DNA of 64,000 nucleotides from Mangrovibacter plantisponsor (GTDB taxonomy: Bacteria > Pseudomonadota > Gammaproteobacteria > Enterobacterales > Enterobacteriaceae): the NCBI RefSeq assembly GCF_003182475.1, contig NZ_QGTS01000009.1, forward strand, positions 124,001 to 188,000, given 5' to 3'. A program made the translations under genes and the position numbers. The notes under the pieces were generated by a model. That model searched no databases. It saw nothing but the letters and a program-made list of their open reading frames with translations, and was not told the DNA's origin. This document shows, piece after piece, positions 43,151 through 52,914 of the stretch; position 1 is the stretch's first letter, and each line of letters starts with the position of its first letter.

Positions 43151-44223
43151 TGTATGTGGCCGTGAAAGGTGGCGAAAAGGCCATTGAGCACGCACACCGC
43201 CTGCAGGCGGCTTTACGGCGTGGCAAGCAGGAAGTGGCAGAACTGCACTGTGAGCAAATCAACCAACAACTTGGCCTGGCGGTAGACCGGGTGATGACGG
43301 AAGGCGGGTTGTACGACCCGGAACTGGCGGCACTGGCAATCAAACAGGCCAGTGGCGACCTGGTCGAAGCCATTTTCCTGCTGCGTGCTTACCGCACCAC
43401 GTTGCCTCGCCTTGCCGACAGCCAGCCGCTCAGCATGCAGTCTATGCGCTGTGAACGGCGTATTTCCGCTATTTACAAAGACATTCCGGGTGGCCAGGTG
43501 CTGGGGCCAACCTATGACTACACCCATCGCCTGCTCGATTTTATGTTACTGGCCGATGGGCAAGTACCGGATGTGCCTCCCGGCGACCAGCCTTTACCGG
43601 AAGCTGTCCCTACGGTATTCAGCCTGCTTGAACAGGAGCAACTCGCAGTACCTGAGCCGGAAAACGAAACACCCGCGCAGGATATTACCCGTGAACCACC
43701 GGAATACCCGGCCTCCCGCAGTGCGCGGTTACAACAGCTGGCGCGTGGCGATGAAGGTTTTTTGCTGGCTCTCGGTTATTCCACTCAACGCGGTTACGGG
43801 CGCAACCACCCCTTTGTTGGCGAGATCCGCAGTGGTTATGTGGATGTGGAAATTGTGCCGGAAGAACTGGGTTTTGCTGTCAGTATCGGCGAAATGGTGC
43901 TGACAGCCTGCGAAATGGTGAATGGCTTTACCGACCAGGTGGACCCCCCTGCGTTTACCCGGGGTTTTGGCCTGGTTTTCGGCCGGGGTGAACGCAAAGC
44001 CATGGCGATGGCACTGATGGACCGTGCGCTACAGGCTCCCGAATGGCAGGAAACCATTGATGGCCCGGCACAGGACGAAGAGTTTGTGCTGGCCCATGCA
44101 GATAACGTAGAAGCCGCCGGTTTTGTCTCGCACCTGAAATTACCCCATTACGTTGATTTCCAGGCAGAGCTTGCCCTGTTACACCAGGTTCGCGCCACCC
44201 GGGAGGCAAAGAAAAATGCATGA
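43150..44223 (+). CDS. phnI: C-P lyase subunit PhnI (nucleosidase)
   Basis: Central subunit that replaces the adenine of ATP by the phosphonate, giving ribose 1-phosphonate 5-triphosphate. The 357-residue product begins MYVAVKGGEKAIEHAHRL and carries MRCERRISAIYKDIPGGQVLGPTYDYTHRLLDF and GYSTQRGYGRNHPFVGEIRSGYV, close to E. coli PhnI (354). The start at 43150 matches the family; an upstream frame overlapping phnH is ignored. It overlaps phnJ by eight bases. Confidence 0.95.
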   Translation: MYVAVKGGEKAIEHAHRLQAALRRGKQEVAELHCEQINQQLGLAVDRVMTEGGLYDPELAALAIKQASGDLVEAIFLLRAYRTTLPRLADSQPLSMQSMRCERRISAIYKDIPGGQVLGPTYDYTHRLLDFMLLADGQVPDVPPGDQPLPEAVPTVFSLLEQEQLAVPEPENETPAQDITREPPEYPASRSARLQQLARGDEGFLLALGYSTQRGYGRNHPFVGEIRSGYVDVEIVPEELGFAVSIGEMVLTACEMVNGFTDQVDPPAFTRGFGLVFGRGERKAMAMALMDRALQAPEWQETIDGPAQDEEFVLAHADNVEAAGFVSHLKLPHYVDFQAELALLHQVRATREAKKNA

Positions 44224-45064
44224 TTTAACCGGCTATAACCCGGGCTACCTGGACGAACAAACCAAGCGCACCATTCGCCGCGCCATCCTCAAAGCGGTCG
44301 CTATCCCTGGCTACCAGGTGCCTTTTGCCGGGCGGGAAATGCCGATGCCCTATGGCTGGGGAACCGGCGGTATCCAGATAACCGCCAGTATTATTGGTGA
44401 TGACGACACCCTGAAGGTGATTGACCAGGGGGCCGATGACACCACCAATGCGGTGTCCATCCGGCACTTTTTCCAGAAGGTAAGTGGCGCGGCTGCTACT
44501 GAACGGACTACTGACGCCAGCCTGATTCAAACACGCCACCGTATTCCGGAAACCCCGCTGCGCGAAGACCAGATCCTGGTCTACCAGGTGCCGGTACCGG
44601 AACCCCTGCGTTTTATTGAACCCAGGGAAACGGAAACCCGGCAGATGCATGCGCTGGAAGAATACGGAGTGATGCAGGTAAAACTGTATGAAGACATTGC
44701 CCGTTATGGCCATATCGCTACCGCCTATGCCTACCCGGTAAAGGTTAACCAGCGTTACCTGATGGACCCGTCGCCCATTCCCAAATTTGATAACCCCAAA
44801 ATGCACATGATGCCCGCTTTGCAACTGTTTGGCGCAGGCCGGGAAAAGCGCATTTACGCACTGCCGCCTTATTGCCAGGTGGAAAGCCTTGATTTTGACG
44901 ACCACCCCTTTGATGTCCAGCACTGGGACCAACCCTGCGCACTGTGTGGTTCGCGTGACAGTTACCTTGATGAAGTGGTGATAGACGACAGCGGCACCCG
45001 TTTATTTGTTTGCTCCGATACCGACTATTGCCGCCAGCAGCAGGAAAAACAACATGATGCCTGA
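44216..45064 (+). CDS. phnJ: C-P lyase radical SAM subunit PhnJ
   Basis: Cleaves the carbon-phosphorus bond by radical chemistry. The 282-residue product has the four C-terminal cysteines at 241, 244, 266 and 272 (CALC and VCSDTDYC), identical in number to E. coli PhnJ; they bind the 4Fe-4S cluster and provide the thiyl radical. Gly32, the glycyl radical position, is conserved in IPGYQVPFAGREMP. It overlaps phnK by eleven bases. Confidence 0.96.
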   Translation: MHDLTGYNPGYLDEQTKRTIRRAILKAVAIPGYQVPFAGREMPMPYGWGTGGIQITASIIGDDDTLKVIDQGADDTTNAVSIRHFFQKVSGAAATERTTDASLIQTRHRIPETPLREDQILVYQVPVPEPLRFIEPRETETRQMHALEEYGVMQVKLYEDIARYGHIATAYAYPVKVNQRYLMDPSPIPKFDNPKMHMMPALQLFGAGREKRIYALPPYCQVESLDFDDHPFDVQHWDQPCALCGSRDSYLDEVVIDDSGTRLFVCSDTDYCRQQQEKQHDA

Positions 45065-45818
45065 AGAACAGCCACTGCTTAGTGTCAGCAATCTGACCCA
45101 CCTGTATGCCCCTGGAAAAGGGTTTGAAAATGTCTCGTTTGATCTCTTCCCTGGCGAAGTGCTGGGGATTGTTGGGGAATCCGGTTCCGGCAAAACCACC
45201 TTACTGAAATCGCTCTCGGCCCGCCTGGTGCCGCAACAGGGTGCGATTCATTACCGCGAGCAGAATCTGTATCAACTTAGCGAAGCCGCGCGCCGGCGCT
45301 TATTACGCACCGAGTGGGGCGTTGTGCACCAGCACCCGCTTGACGGGCTGCGCCCACGCATTTCCGCAGGCGGCAATATTGGTGAACGCCTGATGGCCGC
45401 AGGTGCGCGCCACTATGGTGATATTCGCGCAGAAGCCAGCCACTGGTTGCAGGATGTGGAAATTGACCCGTCCCGGCTCGATGACCTGCCCGTGACATTT
45501 TCCGGCGGCATGCAACAACGCCTGCAAATTGCCTGCAACCTGGTCACCCGCCCGGCCCTGGTATTTATGGATGAGCCAACCGGCGGGCTGGATGTTTCGG
45601 TACAGGCCCGGTTGCTGGATCTGCTGCGTAACCTGGTGCGGGACCTCAACCTGGCGGTGGTGATTGTCACCCATGATTTGGGTGTGGCGCGTTTGCTGGC
45701 CCACCGGCTGTTAGTGATGAAGCAAGGCCAGGTGGTGGAAAGCGGCCTGACCGACCGGGTACTGGACGACCCCCATCACCCGTATACCCAACTGCTGGTC
45801 TCCTCCATTCTCGGGTAA
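45054..45818 (+). CDS. phnK: C-P lyase ABC ATPase PhnK
   Basis: ABC-type ATPase without a membrane partner that docks on the C-P lyase core. In 254 residues: Walker A GESGSGKT at 41-48, signature SGGMQQRLQIAC, Walker B ALVFMDEPTGGLD and a switch His in VIVTHDLGVA. Close to E. coli PhnK (252). The first of two tandem ATGs is used here. A six-base gap leads to phnL. Confidence 0.95.
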   Translation: MMPEEQPLLSVSNLTHLYAPGKGFENVSFDLFPGEVLGIVGESGSGKTTLLKSLSARLVPQQGAIHYREQNLYQLSEAARRRLLRTEWGVVHQHPLDGLRPRISAGGNIGERLMAAGARHYGDIRAEASHWLQDVEIDPSRLDDLPVTFSGGMQQRLQIACNLVTRPALVFMDEPTGGLDVSVQARLLDLLRNLVRDLNLAVVIVTHDLGVARLLAHRLLVMKQGQVVESGLTDRVLDDPHHPYTQLLVSSILG

Positions 45819-45824
45819 CTCAAC

Positions 45825-46526
45825 ATGACAATGCTAAATGTAGAAGGGCTGTGCAAAACCTTTGTGCTGCACAACCAGCAAGGGGCGCGGTTGCCGGTCC
45901 TTAACCAGGTGTCACTGCAGGTGAATGCCGGGGAGTGTGTGGTTTTACACGGCCACTCAGGCAGCGGTAAATCCACACTACTGCGCACGCTTTACGGCAA
46001 CTATTTACCCGATTCGGGCAGCATCAACGTTCATCACCATGGCGAACAGGTTGATTTGGTTACTGCCAGCGCCCGGCAAATTTTGGCGTTACGGCGCGAT
46101 ACGCTGGGCTGGGTGAGCCAGTTTCTGCGCGTGATCCCGCGTATCAGTGCGCTGGAAGTGGTGATGCAGCCTTTGCTGGAGCGGGGCGAAGCGCGCGATG
46201 TGTGCGAAGACAAAGCCCGTGAATTACTCGCCCGCCTCAACGTACCACAACGTTTATGGTCACTGGCACCTGCCACGTTTTCCGGCGGCGAGCAGCAACG
46301 TGTGAATATCGCCCGTGGGTTTATCGCCCGGTCGCCAGTATTACTGCTGGATGAACCCACCGCATCGCTGGATAACAAAAACTGTGCGGCGGTTGTGGCA
46401 CTGATTGAAGAAGCCCGCAGCCGTGGTGCGGCGATTGTCGGCATTTTTCATGACCGCGAAGTCAGAGAACGGGTGGCAAACCGCCTGCATATTATGAACC
46501 CCATGGTGGCGGAGACAGAAGCATGA
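45825..46526 (+). CDS. phnL: C-P lyase ABC ATPase PhnL
   Basis: Second ABC ATPase of the C-P lyase pathway. In 233 residues: Walker A GHSGSGKS at 43-50, the family-specific [23 protein letters not shown], signature [14 protein letters not shown], Walker [12 protein letters not shown]. It overlaps phnM by four bases. Confidence 0.95.
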   Translation: MTMLNVEGLCKTFVLHNQQGARLPVLNQVSLQVNAGECVVLHGHSGSGKSTLLRTLYGNYLPDSGSINVHHHGEQVDLVTASARQILALRRDTLGWVSQFLRVIPRISALEVVMQPLLERGEARDVCEDKARELLARLNVPQRLWSLAPATFSGGEQQRVNIARGFIARSPVLLLDEPTASLDNKNCAAVVALIEEARSRGAAIVGIFHDREVRERVANRLHIMNPMVAETEA

Positions 46527-47659
46527 TTATCAACAATGTGCGTATGGTACTGGAACAGGAAGTGGTTTCCGGCTCACTGGAAGTGCGTGACGGGGTGATT
46601 AGCAGTTACAGCGAAACAACCAGTCAGTTACCACAGGCGCTGGATGGCGAGCAGGACTGGTTATTGCCGGGGCTGGTTGAACTGCATACCGACAACCTGG
46701 ATAAATTTTTCACCCCACGCCCAGGTGTGGACTGGCCTGCCCATTCCGCCATGAGCAGCCACGATGCGTTGATGGTTGCCAGCGGCATTACCACCGTGCT
46801 GGATGCCATTGGTGTGGGTGATGTACGCGATGGCGGCCACCGCATGGATAACCTGGAAAAAATGATTGGCGCCATTCAGGAAAGCCGCGGCCGGAATGCC
46901 AACCGGGCCGATCACCTGCTGCATTTACGCTGCGAGCTGCCTTACCACGCCACGCTGCCGCTGTTTGAACAACTGATGAACACTGATATTTTGCGAGTTG
47001 TGTCACTGATGGACCATTCACCAGGCCAGCGCCAGTATGCTTCGCTGGAGAAATTCCGTGAATATTACCAGGGAAAATACCAACTGACGGACAGCGAAAT
47101 GGCAGCGTATGAAAGCGAACAGGTTGCTCTGGCGGCACGCTGGTCGCGCCCCAACCGTGAAGCGATAGCCGCATTATGCCGTGAGCGCGGCCTGGCACTG
47201 GCCAGCCACGATGACGCCACGGCGGCGCATGTGGATGAATCCTGTGAGATAGGCAGCGTAATAGCGGAGTTCCCCACCACGTATGAGGCCGCGCAGCATT
47301 CCCGGGATAAAGGCCTGAATATTTTAATGGGCGCACCGAACATTGTGCGTGGTGGTTCGCACTCAGGGAATGTGGCGGCACACTGCCTGGCAACCAGTGG
47401 TTTGTTGGATATTCTGTCATCGGATTACTACCCGGCAAGCCTGCTGGATGCCGCGTTTCGCCTGGCAAAAGACGAGCGTAATTCACTGAAGCTCCCGGCG
47501 ACCATTGCAATGGTGACGGCAAACCCGGCGCGGGCGATAGGCCTTGCTGACCGCGGGCGTATTGCTGAAGGGTTGCGGGCAGATCTGGTGCTGGCACATA
47601 CCCACCACGGGCATGCACAGGTGCGCCATGTCTGGTCACAAGGGCGGCAGGTTTACTGA
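46523..47659 (+). CDS. phnM: Ribose 1-phosphonate 5-triphosphate diphosphatase
   Basis: Amidohydrolase-superfamily enzyme that releases pyrophosphate from the PhnGHIL product. In 378 residues the metal-binding HxD-like [13 protein letters not shown], the [17 protein letters not shown] strand, [18 protein letters not shown] and [13 protein letters not shown] are visible, all PhnM hallmarks. It shares one base with phnN. Confidence 0.95.
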   Translation: MIINNVRMVLEQEVVSGSLEVRDGVISSYSETTSQLPQALDGEQDWLLPGLVELHTDNLDKFFTPRPGVDWPAHSAMSSHDALMVASGITTVLDAIGVGDVRDGGHRMDNLEKMIGAIQESRGRNANRADHLLHLRCELPYHATLPLFEQLMNTDILRVVSLMDHSPGQRQYASLEKFREYYQGKYQLTDSEMAAYESEQVALAARWSRPNREAIAALCRERGLALASHDDATAAHVDESCEIGSVIAEFPTTYEAAQHSRDKGLNILMGAPNIVRGGSHSGNVAAHCLATSGLLDILSSDYYPASLLDAAFRLAKDERNSLKLPATIAMVTANPARAIGLADRGRIAEGLRADLVLAHTHHGHAQVRHVWSQGRQVY

Positions 47660-48213
47660 TGGCGCGGTTAATCTGGCTGACGGGGCCTTCTGGTTCAGGG
47701 AAAGACAGCCTGCTGGATGCCTTGCGCACACAGCCGCCTGCCGGGCTGGTGATTGCCCACCGCTACATTACTCGCCCGGCTTCTGCAGGCGGGGAAAACC
47801 ATGTGGCGCTGACCACCACCGAATTCCGTCGCCGCCTGCAGGCCGGGTTGTTTGCGCTGCACTGGCAGGCCCATGGCTGTGAGTATGGGCTGGGCATAGA
47901 AATGGATTTGTGGTTGCAGCGGGGGCTAAATGTGCTGGTAAATGGCTCCCGCCAGCATTGCGCCACCGCCCGGGAGCGCTATGGCGATAGCCTGTTCCCA
48001 GTGGTGTTGCAGGTTTCCTCAGATGTGCTGGCCCGGCGCCTGCGCCTGCGGGGGCGAGAAGACGAAGCGGCCATTGCCCTTCGCCTGCAACGCAGCGTTT
48101 GCGTTCCTGAACCCAATGCTGTGTACCTGAATAACGATGGTGCGCTGGCAGACACCCTGGCGGCGTTTAACCAGTTGCTGGAGAACCATGCATTATGCAA
48201 CTCACCTTTTTAG
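47659..48213 (+). CDS. phnN: Ribose 1,5-bisphosphate phosphokinase
   Basis: Phosphorylates ribose 1,5-bisphosphate to PRPP, the exit step of the pathway. The 184-residue P-loop protein has LTGPSGSGKDSLLDALR at 5-21, HRYITRPASAGGENHVAL and RLRLRGREDE as lid-like element. Overlaps phnP by 19 bases. In E. coli phnO lies between phnN and phnP; here it is absent from this position. Confidence 0.95.
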   Translation: MARLIWLTGPSGSGKDSLLDALRTQPPAGLVIAHRYITRPASAGGENHVALTTTEFRRRLQAGLFALHWQAHGCEYGLGIEMDLWLQRGLNVLVNGSRQHCATARERYGDSLFPVVLQVSSDVLARRLRLRGREDEAAIALRLQRSVCVPEPNAVYLNNDGALADTLAAFNQLLENHALCNSPF

Positions 48214-48953
48214 GTACCGGTGGTGCGCAACAAGTGCCGGTCTTTGGTTGTAGCTGCCAGGCCTGCCAGCGTGCCCGTCAGGATAACCGCTATGCCCGTG
48301 GCCCTTGCAGCGCACTGCTCCATGCAGGTGAAGAAAAGATACTGATTGATGCCGGGCAGTGCCACCTTGAACAGCGCTTTGCGCCAGGGGAACTGAGCCG
48401 GATAGTGCTCACCCACTACCATATGGACCACGTCCAGGGGTTATTCCCGCTGCGCTGGGGCATGGGGGAGCCGATCCCGGTGTTTGGCCCGCCGGACTCA
48501 CAAGGCTGTGACGATTTATTTAAACACCCCGGCATCCTGGATTTTCAGGTTCCTTTTACGCCTTTTGAACCTGTTCAGTGGCCGGGCATGACCGTCACCC
48601 CAGTACCCTTGCAACATTCAAAAATCACTTTTGGCTATGTTTTCAGGAAACACGGTGCCCCCGGTAATACCCTGGCCTGGCTGTGCGACACCTGCGGGCT
48701 ACCTCCCCGGACACTGGCATTTTTGCAAAACGCACCACTGGGTAACCTGGTACTGGATTGCAGCCACCCGCCAGGCGGCACTCCTCCGCGCAACCATAAC
48801 GATATCACCCAGGCGCTGGCGATTCACTATGCGCTACAACCGCAGCATACCTGGCTTAGCCATATCAGCCACGGGCTGGATAACTGGTTGCAGAAAAACC
48901 GCCTGCCAGCATCTGTTTCCCCCGCATGGGATGGCATGACCCTGGCCCTGTAA
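48195..48953 (+). CDS. phnP: Phosphoribosyl cyclic phosphodiesterase
   Basis: Metallo-beta-lactamase-fold enzyme that opens 5-phosphoribosyl 1,2-cyclic phosphate to ribose 1,5-bisphosphate. The 252-residue product shows LTFLGTGGAQQVPVFGCSCQACQRA (Cys cluster for a structural zinc), LIDAG, the HxHxDH-type motif LTHYHMDHVQGL, LCDTCGL and LDCSHPP, with a final HISHG. Last gene of the operon. Confidence 0.95.
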   Translation: MQLTFLGTGGAQQVPVFGCSCQACQRARQDNRYARGPCSALLHAGEEKILIDAGQCHLEQRFAPGELSRIVLTHYHMDHVQGLFPLRWGMGEPIPVFGPPDSQGCDDLFKHPGILDFQVPFTPFEPVQWPGMTVTPVPLQHSKITFGYVFRKHGAPGNTLAWLCDTCGLPPRTLAFLQNAPLGNLVLDCSHPPGGTPPRNHNDITQALAIHYALQPQHTWLSHISHGLDNWLQKNRLPASVSPAWDGMTLAL

Positions 48954-48990
48954 CCGCTCACTGCGGGTTGTTCACCGTTTAATCATTTTA

Positions 48991-49008
48991 TTGTCATTAA
49001 ACGTTCAT
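48991..49008 (+). promoter_or_regulatory. Pho box upstream of phnC
   Basis: TTGTCATTAAACGTTCAT agrees with the E. coli Pho box CTGTCATAWAWCTGTCAY at 14-15 of 18 positions, with two 7-bp direct half-sites 11 bp apart. A -10-like CTTAATAG lies 11 bp downstream. It indicates PhoB activation of the transporter operon during phosphate starvation. Confidence 0.8.
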
Positions 49009-49044
49009 CTGCGCTCGCCTTAATAGGGGCACCTTAACCGACAG

Positions 49045-49899
49045 ATGGCAATGACAATGAACATGGCGCAGGCACTTTTAAAATCCACCTTAGCAGCCCC
49101 ACAACCGCAACTTCAGCCGGTTGCACAACAGACAGTGCTGAGTGTGCAGGATTTGTGCAAATCCTGGAATGGTCAGCACAATGTTCTGGATGGCATCAGT
49201 TTTGATCTCCATGCCGGTGAGCTGGTGGGCGTGATTGGCCGCTCGGGGGCAGGGAAATCCACACTGTTACATGTGCTCAATGGCACTCATACCGCCACAT
49301 CCGGGCATATCCTGAGCCAGGAAGACGACGATGACGAGCGGGATATTACTGAACTGCATGGCCGGGCGTTACGCCAGTGGCGCAGTGAATGCGGCATGAT
49401 CTTCCAGGACTTTTGCCTGGTTCCGCGCCTGGATGTGTTAACCAACGTGTTGTTGGGCCGCCTGAGCCAGACCAGCACACTGAAATCCCTGTTTAAAATT
49501 TTCCCGGACAGCGACCGTGCACGGGCTATTGAATTACTGGAGTGGATGGGCCTGCTGCCCCATGCTCTGCAGCGCGCGGAAAACCTGTCCGGCGGCCAGA
49601 TGCAGCGCGTGGCAATCTGCCGCGCCTTAATGCAGAACCCGCGTATTTTGCTGGCAGATGAACCTGTTGCCTCTCTCGACCCGAAAAATACCCAGCGCAT
49701 TATGGATGCCCTGAAACAGGTCAGCCAGCGTGGGATAAGTGTGATGGTCAACCTGCATTCAGTAGAACTGGTGCAAAGCTATTGCTCGCGCGTGATTGGC
49801 ATTGCCAGCGGGCGCGTGGTGTATGACGGGCACCCGGCAAGTTTAACAGAAGACACCCTGCAACAACTCTATGGCGATGAAATCAGCCAACTTCACTAA
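49045..49899 (+). CDS. phnC: Phosphonate ABC transporter ATP-binding protein PhnC
   Basis: Energising subunit of the phosphonate importer. In 284 residues: a 30-residue N-terminal extension before the ABC core, Walker A GRSGAGKS at 65-72, the PhnC-type [19 protein letters not shown], signature [14 protein letters not shown], Walker [13 protein letters not shown], and switch VNLHSVELV. An acidic EDDDDERD insert (about 92-99) is unusual. A Pho box lies 37 bp upstream. Several ATGs lie near the start; the first is used. Confidence 0.92.
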   Translation: MAMTMNMAQALLKSTLAAPQPQLQPVAQQTVLSVQDLCKSWNGQHNVLDGISFDLHAGELVGVIGRSGAGKSTLLHVLNGTHTATSGHILSQEDDDDERDITELHGRALRQWRSECGMIFQDFCLVPRLDVLTNVLLGRLSQTSTLKSLFKIFPDSDRARAIELLEWMGLLPHALQRAENLSGGQMQRVAICRALMQNPRILLADEPVASLDPKNTQRIMDALKQVSQRGISVMVNLHSVELVQSYCSRVIGIASGRVVYDGHPASLTEDTLQQLYGDEISQLH

Positions 49900-49929
49900 C
49901 GCACCCTTACCAACAAGACTCACAGGCAA

Positions 49930-50886
49930 ATGATAATGAAAAGGCAGAAAAACCTTATGAAACACTCCTTTCGTTCACTGGCACTGATGGCAGGCGTATT
50001 CATGGCCGGTAACGCGATGGCGGCGGATGCGCCAAAAGAACTGAATCTGGGTATTTTGGGTGGGCAAAATGCCACACAGCAAATTGGCGATAACCAGTGT
50101 GTAAAAACGTTCTTTGATAAAGAACTGAATGTAGATACTAAACTGCGTAACTCGTCTGACTACTCTGGTGTTATTCAGGGGTTACTGGGCGGCAAAGTAG
50201 ATATGGTGCTGAGTATGTCACCGTCGTCATACGCATCGGTGTATATTAACAACCCAAAAGCCGTGGATATTGTGGGTATTCTGGTGGATGACAAAGATCA
50301 GTCACGGGGTTACCACTCTGTCGTGATCGTTAAAGCCGACAGCCCGTATAAAAAACTGGAAGATCTGAAAGGGAAAGCGTTCGGTTTTGCCGATCCGGAT
50401 TCCACCTCGGGCTACCTGATCCCGAACCATGCCTTCAAACAGCAGTTTGGCGGCAACACCGATAACAAATACAACAACTTCTTCTCCAGTGTGACCTTCT
50501 CTGGTGGCCATGAACAGGACATCCTGGGTGTACTGAACGGCCAGTTCGCTGGTGCCGTCACCTGGACCTCACTGGTGGGCGACTATAACACCGGTTATAC
50601 CTCTGGTGCCTTTGGCCGCCTGATTCGTATGGATCACCCGGATCTGATGAAACAGATCCGCATCATCTGGAAATCGCCGTTGATCCCCAATGGCCCGATC
50701 CTGGTAAGCAACAGCCTGCCAGCCGATTTCAAAGCCAAAGTAGTTGAAACTATTAAGAAACTGGATAAAGAAGACCATGCCTGCTTCGCTAAAGCAGTGG
50801 GTGGTGAACAGCATGTTGGCCCGGCAACTGTTGCCGACTACCAGCAAATCATTGATATGAAACGTGAGCTGGTCACAGCCCGTTAA
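49930..50886 (+). CDS. phnD: Phosphonate-binding periplasmic protein PhnD
   Basis: Solute receptor of the PhnCDE importer. The 318-residue precursor has a signal peptide (RSLALMAGVFMAGNAMA, cleaved before ADAPKE) and the PhnD-type motifs LGILGGQN, DYSGVIQGLLGGKVDMV, GFADPDSTSGYLIPNHAFKQ, FSGGHEQDILGVLNGQ and WKSPLIPNGPIL. It is shorter and quite diverged from E. coli PhnD (338), so specificity may differ (other phosphonates or phosphite are possible). Three in-frame ATGs exist; starts at 49930 or 49957 are both plausible. Confidence 0.9.
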   Translation: MIMKRQKNLMKHSFRSLALMAGVFMAGNAMAADAPKELNLGILGGQNATQQIGDNQCVKTFFDKELNVDTKLRNSSDYSGVIQGLLGGKVDMVLSMSPSSYASVYINNPKAVDIVGILVDDKDQSRGYHSVVIVKADSPYKKLEDLKGKAFGFADPDSTSGYLIPNHAFKQQFGGNTDNKYNNFFSSVTFSGGHEQDILGVLNGQFAGAVTWTSLVGDYNTGYTSGAFGRLIRMDHPDLMKQIRIIWKSPLIPNGPILVSNSLPADFKAKVVETIKKLDKEDHACFAKAVGGEQHVGPATVADYQQIIDMKRELVTAR

Positions 50887-50901
50887 GTTATTGGGTACTG
50901 G

Positions 50902-50930
50902 CGCCCGGTTATCTCACCGGGCGTTGTTTT
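50902..50930 (+). terminator. Attenuator-like hairpin between phnD and phnE1
   Basis: Perfect 8-bp arms CGCCCGGT / ACCGGGCG, six-base loop, then TTGTTTT. It sits inside the transporter operon, 15 bp after phnD, and would lower permease expression relative to the binding protein. Confidence 0.75.
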
Positions 50931-50946
50931 ACCGCAGGTAGCGCAC

Positions 50947-51816
50947 ATGACGTCGAACACCGAATTTGAGCAGTATTACCAGCAAGTTAAACGCCAGCAA
51001 AAGCGCGATACCTTGCTTTGGTCTCTGGTTTTATTGGGGCTTTACCTGGCGGCAGGCAATGTGGCGGAATTCAGCCTCACTACGCTCTGGCAGGCACTGC
51101 CACACTTCTTTGATTACCTGTTTGAAACCCTGCCAATACTGCACTGGAACCTGTTGTTTGCCGACGGGCATACCAAGGGCTCGTTATTGTACTGGGGTTA
51201 CCGGTTGCATATTCAGTTACCGCTGATTTGGGAAACCCTGCAACTGGCGCTGGCATCAACCCTGGTGGCCGTTGCACTGGCGGTGGTGCTGGCTTTTATG
51301 GCGGCAGGCAATACCTGGACACACCCGGCATTGCGTTATGGCGTGCGGTCGCTGGTGGCATTTTTGCGCACCATGCCGGAACTGGCCTGGGCGGTGATGT
51401 TTGTGATGGCATTCGGTATTGGGGCGATTCCCGGCTTTCTGGCGCTGGCGCTGCATACCGTGGGCAGCCTGACCAAACTGTTCTATGAAGCCATTGAAAA
51501 CAGTTCATCGCGCCCGGTACGCGGCCTTGCTGCCTGTGGTGCCAGCCGCCTGCAACGCATGCGCTTCGCACTGTGGCCGCAGGTGAAACCGCTGTTTTTG
51601 TCTTACAGCTTTATGCGCATGGAAATTAACTTCCGCTCTTCCACCATACTGGGGTTGGTTGGCGCGGGCGGTATCGGCCAGGAGCTGATGACCAACATCA
51701 AGCTCGACCGTTATGACCAGGTGAGCATCACGTTGCTGCTGATTATCCTGGTGGTGTCTCTACTGGATTTGTGCTCAGGCCGGTTGCGCCGCTGGGTGCT
51801 GGAGGGGAAAGCATGA
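50947..51816 (+). CDS. phnE: Phosphonate ABC transporter permease PhnE1
   Basis: Integral-membrane permease, 289 residues with about six hydrophobic segments. The PhnE-type stretch LAFMAAGNTW, FLRTMPELAWAVMFV and the coupling-helix EAA-like region FYEAIENSSSRPVRGLAACGASRLQRMRF are visible, then NFRSSTILGLVGAGGIGQEL. The following gene is a paralogue, so the channel is probably a heterodimer. It overlaps phnE2 by four bases. Confidence 0.92.
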   Translation: MTSNTEFEQYYQQVKRQQKRDTLLWSLVLLGLYLAAGNVAEFSLTTLWQALPHFFDYLFETLPILHWNLLFADGHTKGSLLYWGYRLHIQLPLIWETLQLALASTLVAVALAVVLAFMAAGNTWTHPALRYGVRSLVAFLRTMPELAWAVMFVMAFGIGAIPGFLALALHTVGSLTKLFYEAIENSSSRPVRGLAACGASRLQRMRFALWPQVKPLFLSYSFMRMEINFRSSTILGLVGAGGIGQELMTNIKLDRYDQVSITLLLIILVVSLLDLCSGRLRRWVLEGKA

Positions 51817-52694
51817 GTGTGTGGCAAACGGAACCGAATATCGCCCAGTGCCGGGATTCTCACCCTGAATTATTTCGGGCGCAACGGCGCTATTTGCGCG
51901 GAGTTGCTCTTCTTGCGCTGGCGGTCGTGGCCTATTACGTCTGGTTTTTCCTGCAGTTTGGTATTACTGCGGAACAGTTCACCCGGGGTATGGGGCAACT
52001 GGGGCGTTACTTTGCACGCATGTTTGTCTGGCATGATTTTGCCTCCTGGCCCTTTGGGTATTATCTGGGGCAAATTGGCATCACGCTGGCGATTGTGTTT
52101 GCCGGTACTCTGACGGCAACATTCATTGCGTTGCCTTTGTCTTTCCTTGCTGCCCGTAACGTGATGCAGGGCCGGGTCAATGGCGTTGTTGCTCTACTGA
52201 TGCGCCGCCTGTTCGATGTGCTGCGTGGTGTGGACATGGCGATTTGGGGGCTGATTTTCGTGCGTGCCGTGGGGCTTGGGCCGCTGGCTGGTGTACTGGC
52301 AATTGTGATGCAGGACACGGGGCTGCTGGGGCGCTTATATGCAGAAGGCCATGAGGCGGTAGAACGTTCACCCGGGCGCGGGCTGAGTGCTGTCGGTGCC
52401 GGGAATGTGCAAAAGCACCGCTTCGGTATTTTCACGCAGTCTTTCCCGGCGTTTTTGGCGCTGAGCCTGTACCAGATAGAATCCAATACGCGTTCAGCGG
52501 CGGTTCTGGGTTTTGTGGGTGCCGGTGGGGTGGGGCTGGTCTATGCCGAAAACATGCGCCTGTGGAACTGGGATGTGGTGATGTTTATCACCCTGATTCT
52601 GGTTGCAGTGGTAATGGCAATGGATGTGGCATCGACCTGGTTACGCCAGCGCTATATCACCGGTAAAACAGTGCCCCTGTTTGAAGCCCGGTAA
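51813..52694 (+). CDS. phnE: Phosphonate ABC transporter permease PhnE2
   Basis: Second permease, 293 residues with about six hydrophobic segments: ALPLSFLAARNVM, LRGVDMAIWGLIFVRAVGLGPLAGVLAI, the coupling region YAEGHEAVERSPGRGLSAVGAGNVQKHRF, and SNTRSAAVLGFVGAGGVG. GGAGG precedes the ATG at 51813. E. coli K-12 has a single, frameshifted phnE; two intact permeases here imply a functional heterodimeric transporter. Last gene of the phnC operon; no clear terminator follows. Confidence 0.92.
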   Translation: MSVWQTEPNIAQCRDSHPELFRAQRRYLRGVALLALAVVAYYVWFFLQFGITAEQFTRGMGQLGRYFARMFVWHDFASWPFGYYLGQIGITLAIVFAGTLTATFIALPLSFLAARNVMQGRVNGVVALLMRRLFDVLRGVDMAIWGLIFVRAVGLGPLAGVLAIVMQDTGLLGRLYAEGHEAVERSPGRGLSAVGAGNVQKHRFGIFTQSFPAFLALSLYQIESNTRSAAVLGFVGAGGVGLVYAENMRLWNWDVVMFITLILVAVVMAMDVASTWLRQRYITGKTVPLFEAR

Positions 52695-52859
52695 TGGGTT
52701 TAACGCTCTGTAATTGTTTAAAACTGGCAATTTTTACCGCAACGCATTCAGTGCCTGTGCCGCTGTCCCGGTGGAGGCACAAGAACGGAGCCCGGTTGTT
52801 GGTACTGTGTTAGTTTTGTTTGCTTTTGGTTAAATCAACAAGTTGCGCACAGATTACTC

Positions 52860-52889
52860 TTGGAGCCTTGAAAAAAGTGTGTGTAGAAT
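52860..52889 (+). promoter_or_regulatory. Possible promoter of the copper efflux operon
   Basis: TTGGAG (52860-52865) and TAGAAT (52884-52889) with an 18-bp spacer. I found no convincing CusR or CueR palindrome around it. Confidence 0.35.
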
Positions 52890-52914
52890 AACCCACTCAC
52901 TAAAGGAATTGCTC

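Noticed and set aside
46788-47729. 313-codon minus-strand frame opposite phnM/phnN
   Set aside because: Shadow of GC-biased codon positions in phnM and phnN; Pro/His/Gly-rich nonsense sequence.
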